Shown: positions 26,784 through 35,694, counted from the stretch's first letter. The stretch is 64,000 nt of DNA from Fen-1258 sp964449775 (GCA_964449775.1 CAYVBQ010000007.1:58455-122454); one strand, 5' to 3'. Translations and numbers: made by a program. The notes: generated from the letters alone by a model not told the origin.

Positions 26784-26860
26784 AAACGTTCTATTGAAAC
26801 AACCTTATTATTTATTGTATTATAATTAGACTATTTCTATCACTAAAATTACATACCAGA

Positions 26861-28771
26861 ATGAAAGAGCTAAGATTCAGAATCATAATGATCGCCGGTG
26901 CCATTGCTCTCTGCCTTTACCTCCTATATCCAACTTATCAAGATTCCAGAAACAACAAAGAAGTCGATGCTAAGTTAGTCTCTTTTGAGGCAAAGATTAA
27001 AAAGAGCAATCCGTCAATCAGTGCAGCAGAATTAAAAGATAAACGTTCATCCATCAGAGATAGTATTCTTGTTAATACTCCTGAATACAAATCCGCAAGA
27101 GAAAAAAGAATGAAGCTTGGTCTCGATCTTCAGGGCGGAATGTATCTTGTTATGGAAGTTAACACCGCTAGGCTTCTTGAAAAATTAGCTAAAGATCCTG
27201 ACGACCAATTCAAACAAATTTTAAAGCAAGCCGAAGCTGATTCGAAAAACACAGATGAAAACGTTGTTACAATTCTTCTACGCAAGATGAAAGCAAAAAA
27301 CATCCGCATGAGCAGATATTTTGGTTCAATTCGCGAAGATGATGATGCGATTGCTACAAAATTAGAGCAACAAGAATCTGATGCGGTTACAAGAGCAATT
27401 GAAATTATCAGTAATAGAGTTAATCAGTATGGCGTTTCCGAGCCAAGTATTCAGAAACAAGGTTCTCGTAGAATTATTGTTGAACTACCGGGTATCGCCA
27501 GAGAAGAAGAAGCTAAACGTTTGTTACAGGGACAAGCATTACTAGAATTCAAGATGGTTAAAGAAGCTGATTTTGCTATTCCTGTAATGAATAAAATTGA
27601 TGAGGTACTTGCGGGACTAAATAAAATTGACTCTGCTACTGCAAAAAATGCTATAGCCGCAAAAACAGACACAACCAAGAAAGACCAAAAACTTACTGAA
27701 GAACAATTTGCTAAAGAACATCCTTTCTTTGCACTCGCACGATTGATTGATCCACAGGGAAGAATAGCTGATGCTTTTGTCAAAGAGAGTGATCGCAATA
27801 GAATTAGTGCATTACTCGAAAATCCTGAAGTGAAAAAAGTTATGCCTGATAATATTGAGTTCTTATATGATGCGAAACCTGAAAAAGGCACTGACGGAAT
27901 CAATTATTACAGAATGTATATGGTGAATAAGGTGGCTGAACTGACAGGCGGCGTTGTTGTTGACGCTCAAGCCAATATTGACCCAACTACATCAGCTCCT
28001 GAAGTTACAATGGATATGAACAATGAGGGTGCGCGCGAATGGGCAAGAATTACAGGCGCAAATATTGGTAAACGATGCGCGGTCATTCTCGATGGCCAAG
28101 TTTATACAGCTCCTACTATTCAGGGCAAAATTCCAAGCGGCAGATCACAAATTACAGGTTCTGCAAATATGGAAGAAGCAAAACTTCTTGAGATCGTTTT
28201 GAAAGCCGGAGCTCTACCTGCTCCAATTGAAATTCTTGAACAAAGAGTAGTTGGCCCATCTCTCGGACAAGACTCCATTAGTCAAGGATTTAATTCTGCT
28301 TGGATTGGTTACTTTATTGTAGCATTATTCATGATCTTCTACTATAAAACAGCGGGTTCGTTTGCAGATATGGGAGTTATATTGACAGTTCTTTTAACCA
28401 TGGGAGTTTTAGCCGCTTTCCAGGCAACATTAACTTTGCCCGGTATTGCCGGTGTTGTTCTTTCTATGGGTATGGCTGTTGATGCGAACGTTCTTATTTA
28501 CGAAAGAATTCGCGAAGAACTTAAAACCGGTAAAACATTCAAGGCTGCTGTTGATGCTGGTTTTAAAATTTCACTTTCAGCTATCATCGATTCTAATATT
28601 GTAATACTCCTTACCGGTATCATTCTTTATCAGTTTGGCAGCGGTCCGGTTCAAGGGTTTGCATTAACACTTATGATTGGTATTGTAACAAGTTTATTCA
28701 GTCAATTGGTTTTAGTGAGAGTAGTTTTCGATTTCATGATTGCCAAGGGCTACAAAATTAATGTCGGTTAA
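26861..28771 (+). CDS. secD: Protein translocase subunit SecD
   Basis: Inner-membrane RND-superfamily subunit that uses the proton gradient to complete Sec export. An N-terminal helix (FRIIMIAGAIALCLYLLY) leads to a large periplasmic region. Residues about 85-95 carry MKLGLDLQGGMYLVMEV, and about 180-200 carry RNVDQYGVSEP-like AIEIISNRVNQYGVSEPSIQ. The C-terminal membrane domain has five helices, with GMAVDANVLIYERIREEL as the conserved RND core. Length is 636 residues. It lies 18 bp upstream of secF. Confidence 0.96.
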   Translation: MKELRFRIIMIAGAIALCLYLLYPTYQDSRNNKEVDAKLVSFEAKIKKSNPSISAAELKDKRSSIRDSILVNTPEYKSAREKRMKLGLDLQGGMYLVMEVNTARLLEKLAKDPDDQFKQILKQAEADSKNTDENVVTILLRKMKAKNIRMSRYFGSIREDDDAIATKLEQQESDAVTRAIEIISNRVNQYGVSEPSIQKQGSRRIIVELPGIAREEEAKRLLQGQALLEFKMVKEADFAIPVMNKIDEVLAGLNKIDSATAKNAIAAKTDTTKKDQKLTEEQFAKEHPFFALARLIDPQGRIADAFVKESDRNRISALLENPEVKKVMPDNIEFLYDAKPEKGTDGINYYRMYMVNKVAELTGGVVVDAQANIDPTTSAPEVTMDMNNEGAREWARITGANIGKRCAVILDGQVYTAPTIQGKIPSGRSQITGSANMEEAKLLEIVLKAGALPAPIEILEQRVVGPSLGQDSISQGFNSAWIGYFIVALFMIFYYKTAGSFADMGVILTVLLTMGVLAAFQATLTLPGIAGVVLSMGMAVDANVLIYERIREELKTGKTFKAAVDAGFKISLSAIIDSNIVILLTGIILYQFGSGPVQGFALTLMIGIVTSLFSQLVLVRVVFDFMIAKGYKINVG

Positions 28772-28789
28772 TATTAGGAGAAAAATTAG

Positions 28790-29929
28790 ATGAGACTTTT
28801 TGAAAACATAAATATCGACTTCATGGGTAAGCGCTCGATGTTCTTCCTCATCTCGGGAGTAATTATTCTCTTAGGAATGATTAACATCCTTTTTAGAGGA
28901 TTATCTTTTGGAATTGATTTTAAGGGCGGCTCAGAAATTGCTCTCCAATTCGAGAAACCGATAGATATTTCATTCGTAAGACAAGAAATTGATAAAATTG
29001 GTTTGGGCGAAATTGAAGTAAAAACTTTTGGCGGTTCTACAGGAATTCTATTAAGATCGGAATTGCAGGAAGTTCCAACAAACGTTTTACCCAGAGTTAA
29101 ATCCAGAATAGAAACAATCATCAGTGAAAACTTTCCCGGTATGCAAAAACAAGTAATCGCTTCTTCAGGTAATTCCATTACTTATGAATTTTCCGATTCA
29201 GCCGCTGCAACCATTGTTGAAAATAAGCTTTTTGAGTCCGGATTTCAGACATCAAAAGTAAGTGAAGAACCAAGTAACAAAGGAATTATAGTTCGGTTAG
29301 GCATTTCTGATTGGATTAAAGATAATTTAGCGGAAAAATTTAAGGACAATCCATTCGTTGTTCAGAAAGAAGATAAAGTTGGACCAAAAGTGGGGCAGGA
29401 ATTAAAAAGAGATGTTGTTGTGGCGATAGCTCTCGCATTGATTGTAATTCTTATCTACATCGGGTTCAGATTTAAATTCTCTTTCGCGATTGGAGCCGTT
29501 ATTGCGCTTTTTCACGATGTACTTATCACCCTTAGCCTGTTCTCCATTTTATATGGAGTAATCCCGGGTTTAAATCTCGAAGTGACCTTAACAGTTGTTG
29601 CGGCATTCTTAACACTTATTGGTTATTCCATGAATGATACCGTGGTTGTATTCGATAGAGTGAGAGAATATCTAAAGCTTCACAAAACTCTTCCTCTTGA
29701 AGAGAATATGAATCGTGCAATCAATAACACTTTCAGCCGTACAATCATTACAGGTCTTTCAACCATGTTTATGATTATTGTACTGATCATCTTCGGCGGA
29801 GAAATATTACGCGGATTTGCTTTCGCTTTATTTATAGGAATGATTACAGGTACTTACTCTTCTATCTTCGTAGCCAGCGCTTTCGTTTTAGAATATGCGA
29901 ATAGAACAAAGAGTAAAATTACTTTCTAA
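28790..29929 (+). CDS. secF: Protein translocase subunit SecF
   Basis: Partner of SecD. The first transmembrane helix is followed by FGIDFKGGSEIALQF (about residues 43-57). A periplasmic domain follows, then the membrane core with VGPKVGQELKRDVVVAIALA, LIGYSMNDTVVVFDRVRE and NNTFSRTIITGLSTM. Length is 379 residues. A TAGGAG ribosome-binding site precedes the ATG. A strong terminator follows at 29961, closing the secDF operon. Confidence 0.96.
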   Translation: MRLFENINIDFMGKRSMFFLISGVIILLGMINILFRGLSFGIDFKGGSEIALQFEKPIDISFVRQEIDKIGLGEIEVKTFGGSTGILLRSELQEVPTNVLPRVKSRIETIISENFPGMQKQVIASSGNSITYEFSDSAAATIVENKLFESGFQTSKVSEEPSNKGIIVRLGISDWIKDNLAEKFKDNPFVVQKEDKVGPKVGQELKRDVVVAIALALIVILIYIGFRFKFSFAIGAVIALFHDVLITLSLFSILYGVIPGLNLEVTLTVVAAFLTLIGYSMNDTVVVFDRVREYLKLHKTLPLEENMNRAINNTFSRTIITGLSTMFMIIVLIIFGGEILRGFAFALFIGMITGTYSSIFVASAFVLEYANRTKSKITF

Positions 29930-29960
29930 GAATTTGTATTCAGATTTTTGTACCAAAGAC

Positions 29961-29985
29961 CCCCGGCGATGAACCGGGGTTTTTT
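29961..29985 (+). terminator. Rho-independent terminator of secDF
   Basis: CCCCGG (29961-29966), a 7-nt loop CGATGAA, CCGGGG (29974-29979) and six T residues form a classic intrinsic terminator 32 bp after the secF stop. Confidence 0.9.
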
Positions 29986-29989
29986 GTTT

Positions 29990-30456
29990 TAAAGAGTCAT
30001 TTTATTTTATGTCGTAATGTCATTCTATCCTACTTCTTGAATTATTTTTCAAACCACCTTAGTATTTACAAATCCGGCAGGGCGTTTTACCTCTTCGCCT
30101 TTTGCAATGATTATTAGAACCGTAAGCATTCCTATCACAATAATTTTTTCCTCTGAGATTATACTTCAAATTCTGTTCCCTGCTCAAATACTGTGAATTA
30201 ATAATGGGCACTTCTATAAACTATTTTTTAAATGAATAGGACGCAGATAAACACGGATAAAACAGATTCACGCGGATTATTTTTGGAGTTTTTAGAAGTC
30301 CCCTAATGCAACTTAGTAATAATTCAGCAATGATTTACATAAGTAATAAGTTGCAAACACGGTTATGGCAACCGAATTGTTGAAATCCTTGCTGTAAAAA
30401 GGATTATGGTTCCGGCGCGTTGGAAGCAGTTGATGAAGAATAATTTCCAATAGAAT
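29990..30456. other. Non-coding stretch after secF
   Basis: About 470 bp with no convincing gene. At 30239-30280 there is a phrase built on GACGCAGATAAACACGGAT and CACGCGGATTA, of the kind found as decayed interspersed repeats in related genomes. A short minus-strand open stretch near 30041-30150 encodes a hydrophobic segment (MLTVLIIIAKGEEVK) but has no recognisable continuation. I see nothing else. Confidence 0.5.
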
Positions 30457-30698
30457 TTAAAAATGCTTTTTTGAGAATGCTCTACCGGAATGACTCTTCA
30501 AGTATTTTTCGAAGGAGTAGGCTTTGAGTTTATCGGAGAATGAAATTGCAGTGGTGAGTCGCCAAGGTTTGTATTTTGATGTATGAGGTGACCCCCCATG
30601 ATTATGTCGGTCTAACCTTCTTTTAAGATCTATGGTACAACCAACGTAATAATTTCAGAATACTTGATACTCTCTAATATATAAACGTAATAAAACAT
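30457..30698 (-). pseudogene. GIY-YIG nuclease gene, frameshifted (module 1)
   Basis: Read on the minus strand from 30698, the sequence begins MFYYVYILESIKYSE, then shifts frame. In the neighbouring frame it continues as YYVGCTIDLKRRLDRHN, then HGGSPHTSKYKPWRLTTAI and KAYSFEKYLKSHSGRAFSKK, ending HF and a stop at 30457. This is a small UvrC/URI-type GIY-YIG domain: YVYIL, the YVG tripeptide position, the catalytic-type Arg in LKRRL, and a conserved F-E-KYLK-S-GRAF ending. One base is missing between the two parts, so it is a recent pseudogene. A near-identical start is repeated at 31012. Confidence 0.75.
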
Positions 30699-30720
30699 AG
30701 CCGAGTAGTACTACGGCGTA

Positions 30721-30916
30721 GTTTTGAGCATGTATATCCTAAAGCCGAACTTACCGGCTTCGTCCCANNNNNNNNNNNNNNNNNNNNNNNNNNNNNNNNN
30801 NNNNNNNNNNNNNNNNNNNNNNNNNNNNNNNNNNNNNNNNNNNNNNNNNNNNNNNNNNNNNNNNNNNAAATACGGGACTACGCCGTGTTCGGCTTCTTTT
30901 TTCGCAAGCTCAAAAC
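30721..30916. repeat. Nested palindrome, copy 1 (interrupted by the assembly gap)
   Basis: Arms GTTTTGAGC (30721-30729) and GCTCAAAAC (30908-30916) enclose AAGCCGAAC/GTTCGGCTT and GTCCC/GGGAC. All arms match copy 2 at 31035-31130. Without the 100 N the length is 96 bp, identical to copy 2, so no bases appear to be missing at the gap. The break falls in the hairpin loop. Confidence 0.8.
30768..30867. other. Assembly gap of exactly 100 N
   Basis: A run of exactly 100 N, a typical scaffolding placeholder. The flanks CGTCCCA and AAATACGGG join without loss when compared with the intact copy at 31076-31090. True missing sequence could therefore be zero, or one or more extra repeat modules could be collapsed here. 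Confidence 0.95.
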
Positions 30917-30923
30917 GAAGCCA

Positions 30924-31012
30924 ATTGAAGCAAGTGTATCATCGATTTTAAAACCAAAGTAATAATTTTCGGGATACATGATACTCTCTAATATATAAAC
31001 GTAATAAAACAT
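30924..31012 (-). pseudogene. GIY-YIG nuclease 5' fragment (module 2)
   Basis: Minus-strand frame from ATG at 31012: MFYYVYILESIMYPENYYFG, then FKIDDT. The first 11 residues equal those of module 1 and the YENYYFG part matches the GIY-YIG core. Similarity stops at about 30926, where palindrome copy 1 begins, so only the N-terminal ~29 codons remain. It lies directly downstream of palindrome copy 2 in the tmRNA direction. Confidence 0.65.
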
Positions 31013-31034
31013 ATCCGAGTAGTACTACGTCGTA

Positions 31035-31130
31035 GTTTTGAGCATGTATATCCTAAAGCCGAACTTACCGGCTTCGTCCCAAAATACGGGACTACGCCGT
31101 GTTCGGCTTCTTTTTTCGCAAGCTCAAAAC
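31035..31130. repeat. Nested palindrome, copy 2 (intact)
   Basis: Three nested stems: GTTTTGAGC (31035-31043)/GCTCAAAAC (31122-31130), AAGCCGAAC (31056-31064)/GTTCGGCTT (31101-31109), and CGGC (31069-31072) plus GTCCC (31076-31080) pairing with GGGAC (31088-31092) plus GCCG (31096-31099). The loop is CAAAATAC-like. It lies 10 bp downstream of the tmRNA 3' end on its strand and could act as its terminator, since a T-rich tract flanks the middle stem. An identical element lies about 314 bp away. Confidence 0.8.
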
Positions 31131-31139
31131 GAAGCCGAG

Positions 31140-31488
31140 TGGAGGTGGCGGGAGTCGAACCCGCGTCCGAAATTATAATCCTATGAACGTCTACACACAT
31201 ATTCTGTCTTTTAATTTCATCCCGACAGCATTGATAGACAAATTATGTCGGGACTATTCCGAAAATAGTTTCGCCTCGTCTATTCGGAAGTTCGATTTGG
31301 CTATCATGCCATGCGGCGTTCTTTCGACCCCAGGCATGAGTGGAATCGAAGAACGGCTGCGTAAATTACGCAGCTAAAGCGTAGTTATATTCGCCTTTTA
31401 GTTTTTTTACCGTCGTTTTACGTGTCTACGGAGAACACGGTGCGCAGTCCAAAGAACAAATAACCCCGTCGAAGCCAATGTCACCCCC
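31140..31488 (-). ncRNA. ssrA: tmRNA (transfer-messenger RNA)
   Basis: The minus strand begins GGGGGTGACATTGGCTTCGA at 31488 and ends in the T-arm and acceptor GGTTCGACTCCCGCC followed by ACCTCCA at 31140. GGGGGTG and CACCTCC form the acceptor stem. CCA is not encoded. The tag frame at 31366-31395 reads GGC GAA TAT AAC TAC GCT TTA GCT GCG TAA, giving GEYNYALAA, close to the GENNYALAA tag of Bacteroidetes. The RNA rescues stalled ribosomes and marks the products for proteolysis, working with SmpB and RNase R (rnr at 16060). It is immediately followed by the palindrome/GIY-YIG modules. Confidence 0.95.
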
Positions 31489-31510
31489 TTAAAAGAGTGA
31501 AGAACGAAGA

Positions 31511-31540
31511 ATTTAGAGTGAAGAGTGATTAACTCTAAAT
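31511..31540 (-). terminator. Hairpin between cobalamin adenosyltransferase gene and ssrA
   Basis: ATTTAGAGT (31511-31519) and ACTCTAAAT (31532-31540) form a 9-bp stem with a 12-nt loop. It lies after the stop of the minus-strand adenosyltransferase gene and before ssrA. It has no strong T tract, so it is a weak terminator candidate. Confidence 0.35.
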
Positions 31541-31592
31541 CTCTATTTCTCAGGGTGATTAGAAACAGTTACAAAGGAATTAAAGAACAAAC

Positions 31593-32141
31593 TTATTTTT
31601 GCCAATGTAGATCGTTTGTATCGTTCGAAAAATTTTCAAACCGTGCTAGAACGAAAAGCAGATCCGATAGACGGTTCAAATATACTTCTATTTCATGATT
31701 AATCCCATCTACTTTTGCAAGAGCAACAACTTCACGTTCGGCTCTGCGGCAGACAGTTCTTGCATGATGTAAAATAGCAGAACCTTTCAGCCCTCCCGGT
31801 AAAATAAAATTTTTTAATTCGGGAAGTTGTGAATCATATTTATCAATCAATACTTCAAGCTGCTTTATAAATTTTGCATCAACACGCGGTATCACAAAAT
31901 TTTTATTTTCTTTATCTAGCGGTGATGCCAGATCAGACCCAACGGTAAATAAATCGTTCTGTATACTTTCGATAACTTCTATCAGTTCCTTATTCATCAA
32001 CTCAGATATTGCCACACCGAGAACTGCATTTAATTCGTCAACAGTACCGTAAGCAGAAATTCTCAAATCATCTTTCCAAACTCTTCTGCCGCCGAATAAT
32101 GATGTCTTTCCTTTATCTCCTGTCTTAGTATAAATTTTCAT
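31593..32141 (-). CDS. Cob(I)yrinic acid a,c-diamide / cobalamin adenosyltransferase (PduO type)
   Basis: Transfers adenosyl from ATP to cob(I)alamin to give coenzyme B12. The N-terminal ATP-binding motif TKTGDKGKTSLFGGRRVWKD is characteristic of the PduO/MMAB family. Later motifs are YGTVDELNAVLG, NFILPGGLKGSAILHHARTV with CRRAERE, and the C-terminal YLNRLSDLLFVLAR. Length is 182 residues, normal for a single-domain PduO enzyme. It overlaps the upstream ygfZ-like gene by 4 bp, forming a two-gene unit or the end of a larger minus-strand operon. Confidence 0.93.
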   Translation of the reverse strand: MKIYTKTGDKGKTSLFGGRRVWKDDLRISAYGTVDELNAVLGVAISELMNKELIEVIESIQNDLFTVGSDLASPLDKENKNFVIPRVDAKFIKQLEVLIDKYDSQLPELKNFILPGGLKGSAILHHARTVCRRAEREVVALAKVDGINHEIEVYLNRLSDLLFVLARFENFSNDTNDLHWQK

Positions 32142-33232
32142 GATGTATGAGGTAGTTCAGAAATTTTTATTCCAATTTCGTTTTTATTGGATATGGCAGA
32201 ATAGAGAGATCCGTTTTCAAAAGCCTTCTTTCTTACTAGAGCTAAACCTTTCTGTACGGTTAATAGTTCATCTTTAGATAGAGTTGTGATCTTGCCGGAC
32301 TCATTTTTTTCATGATCAATAACAATCAGCGGGTCAATGGAACTGATTGAATCGTTCAAAGTAACTTTAACTAATTTTTTCTGAACTTTATCATATGTAT
32401 CAAGCCGTGCAATCACTTCTTGACCGATGTAACATCCTTTCTTAAAGCATACCTCATGAATAAGATTTACTTCATGCGGATTGGATTCATCATTGATTTC
32501 ATTTGGGAATGCCGGAATTCCGTTTTCGATCCTAAATGCATCAAAGGCGTCATCTCCAACAACATGTAGATCAAAGACACTGTTGATACTAAAAAGATAC
32601 TCGATTAGACCGGCGCTCTTTTCTGAGTCAATGAGTGCTTTGTAAATTTTAACTCCGTTATTTTCTTGATTCATAAAAAAATAAAAGGTGAATCCGTCAA
32701 CATCAAATCTTCGTACTTTTGTAGAGTCAACAGTATTGATTTCCTTCCCCAGAAGAAGAGTCAAAAAAGATTCTGCCTGTGGTCCAACAAAATCAACAAT
32801 AGCATAATTGCTTGAGACATCTTTTGTCTGAATATCTTCGGTTATGATAAATTTGTTCACCCAGCTAAAGAGACGTTTATTCTCGCTCGCACTGCCAATC
32901 AGAAAAAAATCATTTTCTAAGCTGATGAGAGTTGTGCGGTCAATAAACCTTCCCTTTTCATTTAAGAAGATTGTGTTTCTCTTCTCTAATGTTTTCAAAT
33001 CTTTAACAGCATTGGTTGATACGCGATGTAAAAAGTCTAGTACGTCTTTACCAAACATCTGAATCAAAACCAAAGAAGAATTAACTCTTAATCCAACACC
33101 GTTACGCAACGATTCATATTCTTCCTTCGCCGAAGTAAAAAAGCGAAATGATTCTTCGTTTTTTATTGCATTCGGAAATTTATAACTCAAAAATTCGGAA
33201 AGAGATAACACTATTTGATTCTCCTGAAACAT
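32138..33232 (-). CDS. ygfZ: Folate-binding YgfZ/GcvT-like iron-sulfur cluster repair protein
   Basis: 364 residues of the GcvT/YgfZ fold. YgfZ proteins bind tetrahydrofolate and support the synthesis or repair of certain Fe-S enzymes such as the radical-SAM enzyme MiaB. The diagnostic motif KKGCYIGQEVIARLDTYDKV is present around residue 270, including its reactive Cys. N-terminal features are FGKDVLDFLHRVSTN and NTIFLNEKGRFIDRTTL. It is not an aminomethyltransferase, because no other gcv genes are near and the KGCYxGQE motif is YgfZ-specific. It is translationally coupled (ATGA) to the downstream cobalamin adenosyltransferase gene. Confidence 0.87.
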   Translation of the reverse strand: MFQENQIVLSLSEFLSYKFPNAIKNEESFRFFTSAKEEYESLRNGVGLRVNSSLVLIQMFGKDVLDFLHRVSTNAVKDLKTLEKRNTIFLNEKGRFIDRTTLISLENDFFLIGSASENKRLFSWVNKFIITEDIQTKDVSSNYAIVDFVGPQAESFLTLLLGKEINTVDSTKVRRFDVDGFTFYFFMNQENNGVKIYKALIDSEKSAGLIEYLFSINSVFDLHVVGDDAFDAFRIENGIPAFPNEINDESNPHEVNLIHEVCFKKGCYIGQEVIARLDTYDKVQKKLVKVTLNDSISSIDPLIVIDHEKNESGKITTLSKDELLTVQKGLALVRKKAFENGSLYSAISNKNEIGIKISELPHTS

Positions 33233-33262
33233 TCTAACCTTTCTGCCAACTTAGAGGCAATT

Positions 33263-34114
33263 TTAATATTTTCTAAACCATCTTGGATTTTTGTCTGTAA
33301 TATAAAGCAGCCTCTTTTCACTCCAGTAAAAAGGAATTGAATCGAGAATACGGATTGCATTAAGTGAATCCTGCCATGAATTTCCTGTAAATCGGAATTC
33401 AAAGTAATCCGGAAATTTGTCATTGTTTACGTTAGCAATGGCTCTCTTATGAGCAATTCCAACGTATGTTTCTAAAAGATGAGGTGGTTTGCGCCAGCCA
33501 TCGGTTAAAAAGAAATTATAATTCCGATGCCCTGAGATAATTCCATCTTCATAATTTAGCTCCACATACTTCATGTTTTTGACTTTCCAATTTTTAATTG
33601 TAATACGGTTGAACCCGCCATGAATTGGAACTTCTGATTCCCATAGTCTTTCAAACTGACCATCTTTGCATTCAAATAATGTTAACCAGAAGAATGCTGT
33701 ACCGAGTTTTGTGCTGTCCAAATTAATGTAACTCGACTCAAACCCAACCACATTTTTTGTTTCAATATTACGTTCGCTCTGTTTTGATTTAGCAATCACG
33801 GCAAGAATAAAATTTCCACCATCCTTAAAATACACTACCGCTTCTTTAGGAACATTGTATGTAAAAGTTCTATCAAACTGAACGAGATAAGTGCCTTTGT
33901 CATAATTGCTGAGGACATATTCTTTCAAAGAAATAGTATCGCATGGGAATCGGTTTTGCGTTTGTCCTTTCTGAACATCAATATTATACTCTCGAATCTG
34001 TTCATCTTTAGCGCTCGAGGTAGCAGCATCACCGCTTTCTCCTTGCTTGGATGTGCATGTATAAATTAACAAACCTAAAAGAGAAAACACTATAAGCCTT
34101 TTATAGAGTTTCAT
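33263..34114 (-). CDS. Hypothetical lipoprotein
   Basis: 283 residues with a signal peptide and probable lipobox LLIYTC (Cys20), followed by a short Ser/Ala-rich linker. The body is beta-rich with several Trp/Tyr positions and no catalytic motif that I know. It lies on the minus strand between an M20 peptidase and ygfZ, with gaps of about 30 and 37 bp, so co-transcription is likely. The function is unknown. A location on the periplasmic face of a membrane is the only inference. Confidence 0.72.
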   Translation of the reverse strand: MKLYKRLIVFSLLGLLIYTCTSKQGESGDAATSSAKDEQIREYNIDVQKGQTQNRFPCDTISLKEYVLSNYDKGTYLVQFDRTFTYNVPKEAVVYFKDGGNFILAVIAKSKQSERNIETKNVVGFESSYINLDSTKLGTAFFWLTLFECKDGQFERLWESEVPIHGGFNRITIKNWKVKNMKYVELNYEDGIISGHRNYNFFLTDGWRKPPHLLETYVGIAHKRAIANVNNDKFPDYFEFRFTGNSWQDSLNAIRILDSIPFYWSEKRLLYITDKNPRWFRKY

Positions 34115-34151
34115 CTTGTGATTCCTTTTTGTTATTAAATTTTCGTTTCAA

Positions 34152-35519
34152 TTAACTTTTGGAAAACTCATCAAGAAAATATGCAGATGAGTATAATCCC
34201 TTTTCAAAATTCTCAAGAAGAAAATGTTCATTAGGTGAATGAATGTTATCGCTGTCTAATCCTAAACCCATCAGCACTGCCGGAGCTTTTAGTTGTTTGA
34301 CAAAATCAACAACAACAGGAATTGACCCACCTTCGCGCGTGAAAAATGTTTTTTTGCCAAATGCTTTTGAAACAGCTTTTGCAGCAGCATTAATCGCTTT
34401 GCTTCCCAACGGAATAACAACACCATACCCGTAGTGAAGTGTGAGTACATCCACTTTAACACTCCTTGGTGCAATTGAGTAAACAAACTTAGTAAACTCT
34501 TTTGCAATTTTAACCGGGTCTTGATTTGGAACGAGACGCATGCTAATCTTTGCTTTAGCTTTTGATGGAAGAACAGTCTTAGCACCTTCCCCGGTAAATC
34601 CGCCAATTATTCCGTTACAATCCAAAGTAGGACGGGTCCACAATCTTTCCAAAGTTGTAAATCCCTTCTCTCCTTGCAATTCTTTTACGTTGATATCCTT
34701 GGCATATTGCTTATCGGAAAGTTTGAACCGTCTGAAATTTTCTTTTTCTTCTTTTGTTAACTTCAATACGTCTTTATAGAAATTCGGGACAGTCACTTTT
34801 CCATTCTTATCATGCAATTTGGAGATAATTTTTGCCAACTCATTGATCGGGTTTGCAACCGCCCCACCGAAACTTCCGGAGTGCAGATCCCGATCGGGAC
34901 CGATTATTTCAACTTCCATATACAGCAGTCCTCGCAAACCATATGTAATTGTTGGAACACCTTGGGCATACATGCTAGTATCGGAAATTAAGATCGCATC
35001 ACACTTCAGCAATTCTTGTTTCTCTTTCAAAAAAGCAACCAGGTTAGAACTGCCAATCTCTTCTTCTCCTTCGAGAATAAATTTTACATTAACAGGAAGT
35101 TCACCCAGAGTTTTGAAATACGCCTCAACACTTTTAATGTGAACAAAATGCTGACCCTTGTTATCGTTTGCGCCGCGTGCCCAGATTTTTCCATCATGAA
35201 TAACAGGTTCAAATGGCTGATCAGTCCAAAGATTTAACGGATCAACAGGCTGTACATCATAATGCCCATAAATTAAAACCGTTGGTTTATCAGGTTTACC
35301 AAGCCATTCGCCGTAAACAATTGGATGACCGGCAGTTGGAAAAATTTCTACTCGTGTCATTCCCGCATCTTTCAGCTTTTGAGCGGCGAAATCTGCGCAT
35401 TTTATCATCTCATCAATATGTGTAGAGAGAGTGCTGATACTAGGTATTCTCAAGTACTCTTTTAATTCTTCCAGATAATTATCTAAATTGCTTTTCAGAT
35501 GGCTTACCACAACCTCCAC
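34152..35519 (-). CDS. M20-family metallopeptidase (dipeptidase)
   Basis: Di-zinc peptidase of the M20/ArgE/DapE superfamily, closest by pattern to the dipeptidase group. Metal and catalytic motifs are present: YGHYDVQPVDP (first His/Asp), GANDNKGQ (bridging Asp), LEGEEEIGSSN (catalytic Glu pair), and a late HSPNEHFLLEN His. A dimerisation 'lid' domain occupies about residues 200-310. The longer frame starts at TTG at 35531. I prefer GTG at 35519 because GGAGG lies five bases before it. That gives 455 residues. The role is probably peptide scavenging. Confidence 0.9.
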   Translation of the reverse strand: MEVVVSHLKSNLDNYLEELKEYLRIPSISTLSTHIDEMIKCADFAAQKLKDAGMTRVEIFPTAGHPIVYGEWLGKPDKPTVLIYGHYDVQPVDPLNLWTDQPFEPVIHDGKIWARGANDNKGQHFVHIKSVEAYFKTLGELPVNVKFILEGEEEIGSSNLVAFLKEKQELLKCDAILISDTSMYAQGVPTITYGLRGLLYMEVEIIGPDRDLHSGSFGGAVANPINELAKIISKLHDKNGKVTVPNFYKDVLKLTKEEKENFRRFKLSDKQYAKDINVKELQGEKGFTTLERLWTRPTLDCNGIIGGFTGEGAKTVLPSKAKAKISMRLVPNQDPVKIAKEFTKFVYSIAPRSVKVDVLTLHYGYGVVIPLGSKAINAAAKAVSKAFGKKTFFTREGGSIPVVVDFVKQLKAPAVLMGLGLDSDNIHSPNEHFLLENFEKGLYSSAYFLDEFSKS

Positions 35520-35694
35520 TAATACCTCCAATTATTTTATTTCTAAGAAGAAAATGAATAAGATATAACTTACCAAATCAAATTTACATCTATCAATTTC
35601 TGTATTCAAGTTCATATCCCATTATTTAATAGAAATATCGAGTTCATATTGCCTCTACTAAAGGAGACTCATGGTAACTAAATGACTATTCCCT

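Noticed and set aside
27451..27903. A 150-residue minus-strand frame inside secD
   Set aside because: It is antisense to an intact conserved gene, Ser/Ala-rich, and resembles no family.
30239..30280. GACGCAGATAAACACGGAT phrase considered as a CRISPR or integration site
   Set aside because: Only one imperfect occurrence in the window, with no regular spacing. It is kept only as a decayed repeat.
30724..30951. Plus-strand frame containing the N run
   Set aside because: It spans the assembly gap and the palindrome and has no coding support.
30988..31200. A 70-residue minus-strand frame (MCVDVHRIIISDAGSTPATS...)
   Set aside because: It reads through the 3' end of tmRNA and the nested palindrome. 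The GSTPATST part is the T-arm. It is useful as evidence for the module position but is not a gene.
31099..31377. A 92-residue plus-strand frame
   Set aside because: It lies antisense to tmRNA and its translation is that of the RNA's conserved arms.
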